This document shows positions 6,237 through 9,921 of a DNA stretch of 9,921 bases, piece after piece. Numbering within the stretch: the first letter of the stretch is position 1; each line of letters opens with the position of its first letter. This DNA comes from Bacteroidota bacterium (GTDB lineage: Bacteria > Bacteroidota > Bacteroidia > J057). The stretch is from positions 1 to 9,921 of the forward strand of contig CAUJFT010000128.1 of the NCBI GenBank assembly GCA_963169475.1, written 5' to 3'. The notes beneath the pieces were generated by a model. That model saw nothing but the letters and a program-made list of their open reading frames with translations. It had not been told where the DNA came from and did no database searches. The translations under genes and the position numbers were made by a program.

Positions 6237-6745
6237 ACTTAACTATAAATAGATTAGCCTCGTTAGCGGCAGGAGGTGGGTTGTTGATGTTTTTTCAGCT
6301 ATATCTAGTAAATTACCTAATCATTGGTAACACGGCAATCCCTTTTATATATTTTCTATTCTTATTCATGTTGCCGATTTCGGTTTCGCCGGCTATAGAG
6401 TTTACGGTTGGCTTTCTAATGGGGCTTATCATTGATATTTCAGGATTGACATTAGGCGTTCATGCTTCGGCGATTACTTGCGCACTTGGAGTTAAAAGAT
6501 TAATTATCCCTATCACGATTTCCACAGGGGTAAGGGAAACGGGAGATATTTCGTTGAATAGTCAGAACTTTTTTTGGTATTCTACCTATTTATTAATATT
6601 AATTTTGACCTACAATACGGTTTATTTTTTGTTAGAGGCGTTTAGTTTTATTAATATCGGACAGACTATTCTGAAAATTTTATTTAGTACTATTTATAGT
6701 TTTTTTATTAACTATCTGATTTGTGTAACGTTCTATAAGAAGTAA
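6233..6745 (+). CDS. mreD: Rod shape-determining protein MreD
   Basis: A 170-residue, highly hydrophobic protein with about five or six predicted membrane segments, consistent with MreD, which binds MreC in the inner membrane as part of the elongasome. The recognisable family stretch is FLMGLIIDISGLTLGVHASA at about 61-80, with the membrane-embedded Asp and the Gly-x-His-Ala pattern. Sequence conservation in this family is low, so the call also rests on gene order: the start overlaps mreC by four bases and the stop is three bases before mrdA. The length matches typical MreD proteins of about 160-175 residues. Nothing is truncated or unusual. Confidence 0.9.
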   Translation: MNLTINRLASLAAGGGLLMFFQLYLVNYLIIGNTAIPFIYFLFLFMLPISVSPAIEFTVGFLMGLIIDISGLTLGVHASAITCALGVKRLIIPITISTGVRETGDISLNSQNFFWYSTYLLILILTYNTVYFLLEAFSFINIGQTILKILFSTIYSFFINYLICVTFYKK

Positions 6746-6748
6746 AAA

Positions 6749-8587
6749 ATGGATAATCTGAAAATAAGGGGAAATATTATAGCCTTCGTTATCGGAGGAG
6801 TATTTTTCATATATATCCTCCGGTTGTTCACCATTCAAGTGGTAAACAAAGAATATGAAGGGCAAGCAAATCGGAACGTTATCAAAAACAAAATCATCAC
6901 TCCAAGTCGGGGTGCTATATATACACGCGATACTGCAATTTTTGTAACCAATAGTCCGGTGTTTGACTTGATGGTAACGCCCAATGAGTTGATAATCCCG
7001 GATACAGCCTTTCTCATGACAGAGCTAAATATGACAAAAGAAGAGCTTATTGCGGCTGTCAAAATCGCTAAAAGATATTCCCCCGTTAAAGAATCTATCA
7101 TTTATAGAAATATTTCTCCTATCAAACGATATAAAATGGAGGAAGAAATGTGGAATTATTACGGACTATCATTCGGGGAATATAATACCCGAAACTACCG
7201 TTATCCGGTCGGGGCTAATTTCTTAGGCTATATCAGTGAAGTAGATTCACAAGGAATTAAGGCAAAGCCCGAAAACCGCTATCAAAACGGGGACTTAGTA
7301 GGAAAAGCCGGTATAGAAAAATATTATGAAACGGAGTTGTTAGGCAAAAAAGGGGTGAATGTAACCCTCAAAGATGTGCATAATCGTGAGGTAGGTATGT
7401 ACATGGATGGAAAACTTAATGAGCAAGAAATTCCAGGGAAAGATGCCTTATTGGGGGTCGATAGGAAATTACAAGAGCTGGGGGAAGAATTAATGCAGAA
7501 TAAAAGAGGAAGCATCGTAGCCATAGAGCCCTCTACTGGGGAGGTATTAGCATTTGTAAGCGCACCTACTTATGACCCTAGTTTATTATCTGGAAGCGAA
7601 CTAAAGAAAAATTGGAAAACCCTTCAAAATGACCCTAATAAGCCACTTTATAATCGCCCATTGATGGCAACTTATCCACCGGGGTCTATCTTTAAATTGG
7701 CAATGGGATTAGCAGCTTTAAATGATGGTGTTATTACCGCCTCTTCGCATTATGGCTGCGGAGGCGGATTCTGGAGAAATCGCGGAAAACCACGCTGCCA
7801 TGGACATGGTCCTACCGGTGGGCTTTCCGGTGCGATTCAATATTCTTGTAACTCTTATTTTGCCGCAGTTTATTATGATTTCCTGATGAACCACCCTAAA
7901 TACCCTGATGATATATACGGTGCCTATCATTCTTGGTATAATTACATGATAAAGTTAGGAATGGGTAAAAAATTAAATATAGATTTGCCCTTTGAAAAAT
8001 CGGGGCAGATTCCTTCCGCCGAGATGTATGACAATCCTAAACGCTGGTATGGAAAAAACCGTTGGCAAGCCAATACAATTATCAGTAATGCAATCGGTCA
8101 AGGGGAGGTCTTGATGACCCCGCTCCAGATGGCTAATTTAGTTGCAATCATCGCTAATCGTGGACATTATGTTGAGCCTCATATTGTGAAGTCTCTCAAA
8201 AGTACCGAACAAGGCTGGTTACCGCTCAAATTTAAAAGAGTAGAATCCGGAATCGCCCGGCAGCATTTTGAAGTAGTGGTAGAGGCAATGGAAGATGTGG
8301 TTGAAAGAGGGACAGCAAGAAGGGCTTTTAATCCAGATATTTCAATTTGTGGAAAAACAGGAACCGTTCAAAATCCACATGGAGGAGACCACTCTGTTTT
8401 TATTTGCTTTGCCCCGAAAGAAAATCCTAAAATTGCAATTGCTTGCATTATAGAGAATGCGGGTGCAAGCGGAGGCTCTTGGGCGGCCCCCTTATCCAGC
8501 GTAATGATTGAACAGTACCTCACAGATACGATTGTCAAGAAAAAAGTAGAATATCAAAGAATAAAAAGTGCAAACTTTATGCGTTAA
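6749..8587 (+). CDS. mrdA: Penicillin-binding protein 2 (class B transpeptidase of the elongasome)
   Basis: PBP2 cross-links peptidoglycan during lateral wall growth and acts in complex with RodA. The 612-residue protein has an N-terminal membrane anchor (about 10-30), a pedestal/dimerisation domain with RGAIYTRD at 54-61 and GDLVGKAGIEKYYE at 181-194, and a C-terminal transpeptidase domain. All three penicillin-binding motifs are intact: Ser313-Ile-Phe-Lys316 in YPPGSIFK, Ser366-Cys-Asn368, and Lys536-Thr-Gly538 in GKTGTVQNPHGG. A Cys/His-rich loop (Cys337, Cys350, His351, His353) just before the SxN motif may bind zinc; that is inferred, because zinc has been reported in this region of some PBP2 proteins. 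Length is normal. It starts three bases after the mreD stop and is followed 47 bases later by rodA. Confidence 0.96.
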   Translation: MDNLKIRGNIIAFVIGGVFFIYILRLFTIQVVNKEYEGQANRNVIKNKIITPSRGAIYTRDTAIFVTNSPVFDLMVTPNELIIPDTAFLMTELNMTKEELIAAVKIAKRYSPVKESIIYRNISPIKRYKMEEEMWNYYGLSFGEYNTRNYRYPVGANFLGYISEVDSQGIKAKPENRYQNGDLVGKAGIEKYYETELLGKKGVNVTLKDVHNREVGMYMDGKLNEQEIPGKDALLGVDRKLQELGEELMQNKRGSIVAIEPSTGEVLAFVSAPTYDPSLLSGSELKKNWKTLQNDPNKPLYNRPLMATYPPGSIFKLAMGLAALNDGVITASSHYGCGGGFWRNRGKPRCHGHGPTGGLSGAIQYSCNSYFAAVYYDFLMNHPKYPDDIYGAYHSWYNYMIKLGMGKKLNIDLPFEKSGQIPSAEMYDNPKRWYGKNRWQANTIISNAIGQGEVLMTPLQMANLVAIIANRGHYVEPHIVKSLKSTEQGWLPLKFKRVESGIARQHFEVVVEAMEDVVERGTARRAFNPDISICGKTGTVQNPHGGDHSVFICFAPKENPKIAIACIIENAGASGGSWAAPLSSVMIEQYLTDTIVKKKVEYQRIKSANFMR

Positions 8588-8634
8588 GTATGCTTGCTTT
8601 CCCATGAAGTTTTCTTTATAAAAATGTGTAATCC

Positions 8635-9897
8635 ATGAACCGAAAAACGTTTGATTTTGATTGGATATCCATTGTCCTCTATCTGCTCCTTGTTATTGGC
8701 GGCTGGATGGCAATTTATGCCGTTTCTTCCACCTCTTCCCTCCCGTTTATGCAAACGAATCATGGAAAACAATTGATGTGGATTGGGATTTCTCTTGTAG
8801 TTGGGGTAATCATTCTGTCTTTAGATAGCCGTTTTCTTGAGGCAATTAGCTACATTCTTTACGGAAGTAGCTTGCTTCTTTTGCTCTCCGTATTTGTCAT
8901 CGGGAAAAAAGTATCGGGAGCCACTAGTTGGCTTGAGTTTGGAGGGGTCTCTCTTCAGCCCTCCGAATTTGCAAAAGTAGCCACAGGTATGGCACTCGCT
9001 AAGTATATGACCTCTCTCAATTTTTCTATAGAAAATCCCAAAAATTTACTCCTCTCTCTTTTGATTATAATAGCTCCCGCACTCATTACTCTACTTCAGA
9101 ATGACACCGGCTCGGCTTTGGTATTTGGGAGTTTTGTTATTGTATTGTATAGAGAAGGGCTAAATCCGCTTGTGCCTCTTGTCGGGGTTCTCTTAGTCTT
9201 TGTTGCGGTTCTTACACTTGGTCTCAATAATCAACTTATTACAATTGCTATCCTAACAGGTATAACCTTAACTTCATTTTATTTTATTCACTCCAAAAAA
9301 CATATTACACGCTGGATTGTGATTCATGGAATAGCCTTATCGCTTGCGATTGCCTTTTCGTTTAGTACTTCTTATATCGTATCCAAGCTCCAAAAGCACC
9401 AACAAAACCGAATTATGGTATTATTTAATCCCCAAATTGACCCCATGGATACAGGCTATAATGTCATTCAATCTAAAATCGCAATTGGCTCCGGAGGTTT
9501 GCTAGGTAAGGGATTCCTTCAAGGAAATTACACAAAGTATAAATTCGTCCCCAAACAAGTAACGGATTTTATCTTTTGTACAGTAGGAGAAGAAGGGGGC
9601 TGGGTCGGCTCTTCCGTAGTAGTCTTAATGTTTTTTATTCTTATCCTTAGAATCCGCAATCTTGCAGAATCCTCCAAAACCCGGTATTCTCGCATATACG
9701 GTTATAGTGTGGTAGCAGTCTTCTTTTTTCATACCTTAGTAAACATCGGAATGACCATTGGTTTCATTCCCGTTATTGGAATCCCGTTACCGTTTTATAG
9801 CTACGGAGGCTCCGCCATCTTAGCATTCTCGATTCTATTTTTTATTATGATAAATCATTACTCTTATAGAAGCACAGTATTGGGAACTAAACCCTAA
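8635..9897 (+). CDS. rodA: Peptidoglycan glycosyltransferase RodA (SEDS family)
   Basis: RodA polymerises lipid II into glycan strands and pairs with PBP2, encoded just upstream. The 420-residue protein has about ten membrane segments and the SEDS landmarks: GATSWLEFGGVSLQPSEFAK at 95-114, LQNDTGSALVFGSF at 154-167, HQQNRIMVLFNP at 255-266, GYNVIQSKIAIGSGGLLGKG at 274-293, VTDFIFCTVGEEGG at 309-322 and PLPFYSYGGSA at 384-394. Asp311 in TDFIF corresponds to the Asp known to be essential in SEDS polymerases. The length is slightly above the usual 370-420 range, typical for Bacteroidota. It follows mrdA by 47 bases without a recognisable promoter or terminator, so it is most likely in the same transcript. 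The ATG at 8635 is chosen because the preceding in-frame sequence is short and not conserved in character. Confidence 0.96.
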   Translation: MNRKTFDFDWISIVLYLLLVIGGWMAIYAVSSTSSLPFMQTNHGKQLMWIGISLVVGVIILSLDSRFLEAISYILYGSSLLLLLSVFVIGKKVSGATSWLEFGGVSLQPSEFAKVATGMALAKYMTSLNFSIENPKNLLLSLLIIIAPALITLLQNDTGSALVFGSFVIVLYREGLNPLVPLVGVLLVFVAVLTLGLNNQLITIAILTGITLTSFYFIHSKKHITRWIVIHGIALSLAIAFSFSTSYIVSKLQKHQQNRIMVLFNPQIDPMDTGYNVIQSKIAIGSGGLLGKGFLQGNYTKYKFVPKQVTDFIFCTVGEEGGWVGSSVVVLMFFILILRIRNLAESSKTRYSRIYGYSVVAVFFFHTLVNIGMTIGFIPVIGIPLPFYSYGGSAILAFSILFFIMINHYSYRSTVLGTKP

Positions 9898-9921
9898 TCT
9901 TGGAGAGCAATGATTTCAATG

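Noticed and set aside
9910..9921. Possible start of another gene after rodA (ATG at 9910 preceded by GGAGAG)
   Set aside because: Only four codons are in the window, so it cannot be assessed.
1..9921. CRISPR arrays, insertion sequences, tRNA or rRNA genes
   Set aside because: No regularly spaced direct repeats, transposase-like proteins, cloverleaf-like segments or rRNA sequences were recognised on either strand by reading.

Overview
The window looks like a chromosomal segment of an uncultured or unnamed member of the Bacteroidota. The evidence is the AT-rich composition, promoters of the Bacteroidota type (TTTG, about 19-20 nt, then TAnnTTTG) instead of -35/-10 boxes, A-rich leaders that mostly lack Shine-Dalgarno motifs, several lipoproteins, and L13/S9 and Mre/RodA proteins that read like those of this phylum. 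The genus cannot be fixed from the sequence.

Layout. Positions 1-684 (minus strand) hold the rplM-rpsI ribosomal protein operon, with rpsI cut by the window edge; its promoter is at about 719-750. An AT-rich divergent spacer (685-1103) follows. All later genes are on the plus strand. Positions 1104-2306 encode a lipoprotein with the fold of a beta-lactamase-like serine hydrolase in which the catalytic motifs appear to be replaced; a perfect-stem intrinsic terminator follows. Positions 2698-5087 encode two lipoproteins, a parallel beta-helix protein and a diheme c-type cytochrome. They match a two-gene partnership that I recall as TIGR03805/TIGR03806, whose function is unknown. Positions 5379-9897 hold a cell-elongation operon, mreC-mreD-mrdA(PBP2)-rodA, with overlapping or very short junctions at the front and no mreB immediately upstream.

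How the genes work together. rplM and rpsI make two ribosomal proteins from one transcript. MreC and MreD are membrane scaffold proteins that organise and activate the SEDS glycosyltransferase RodA and its transpeptidase partner PBP2, which together build lateral wall peptidoglycan. The beta-helix/cytochrome pair is exported to the periplasm or a membrane face and presumably works as a redox-linked unit. It is the least understood system here and the best candidate for new biology, together with the apparent pseudo-hydrolase. No mobile elements, CRISPR arrays, tRNAs or rRNAs were seen.
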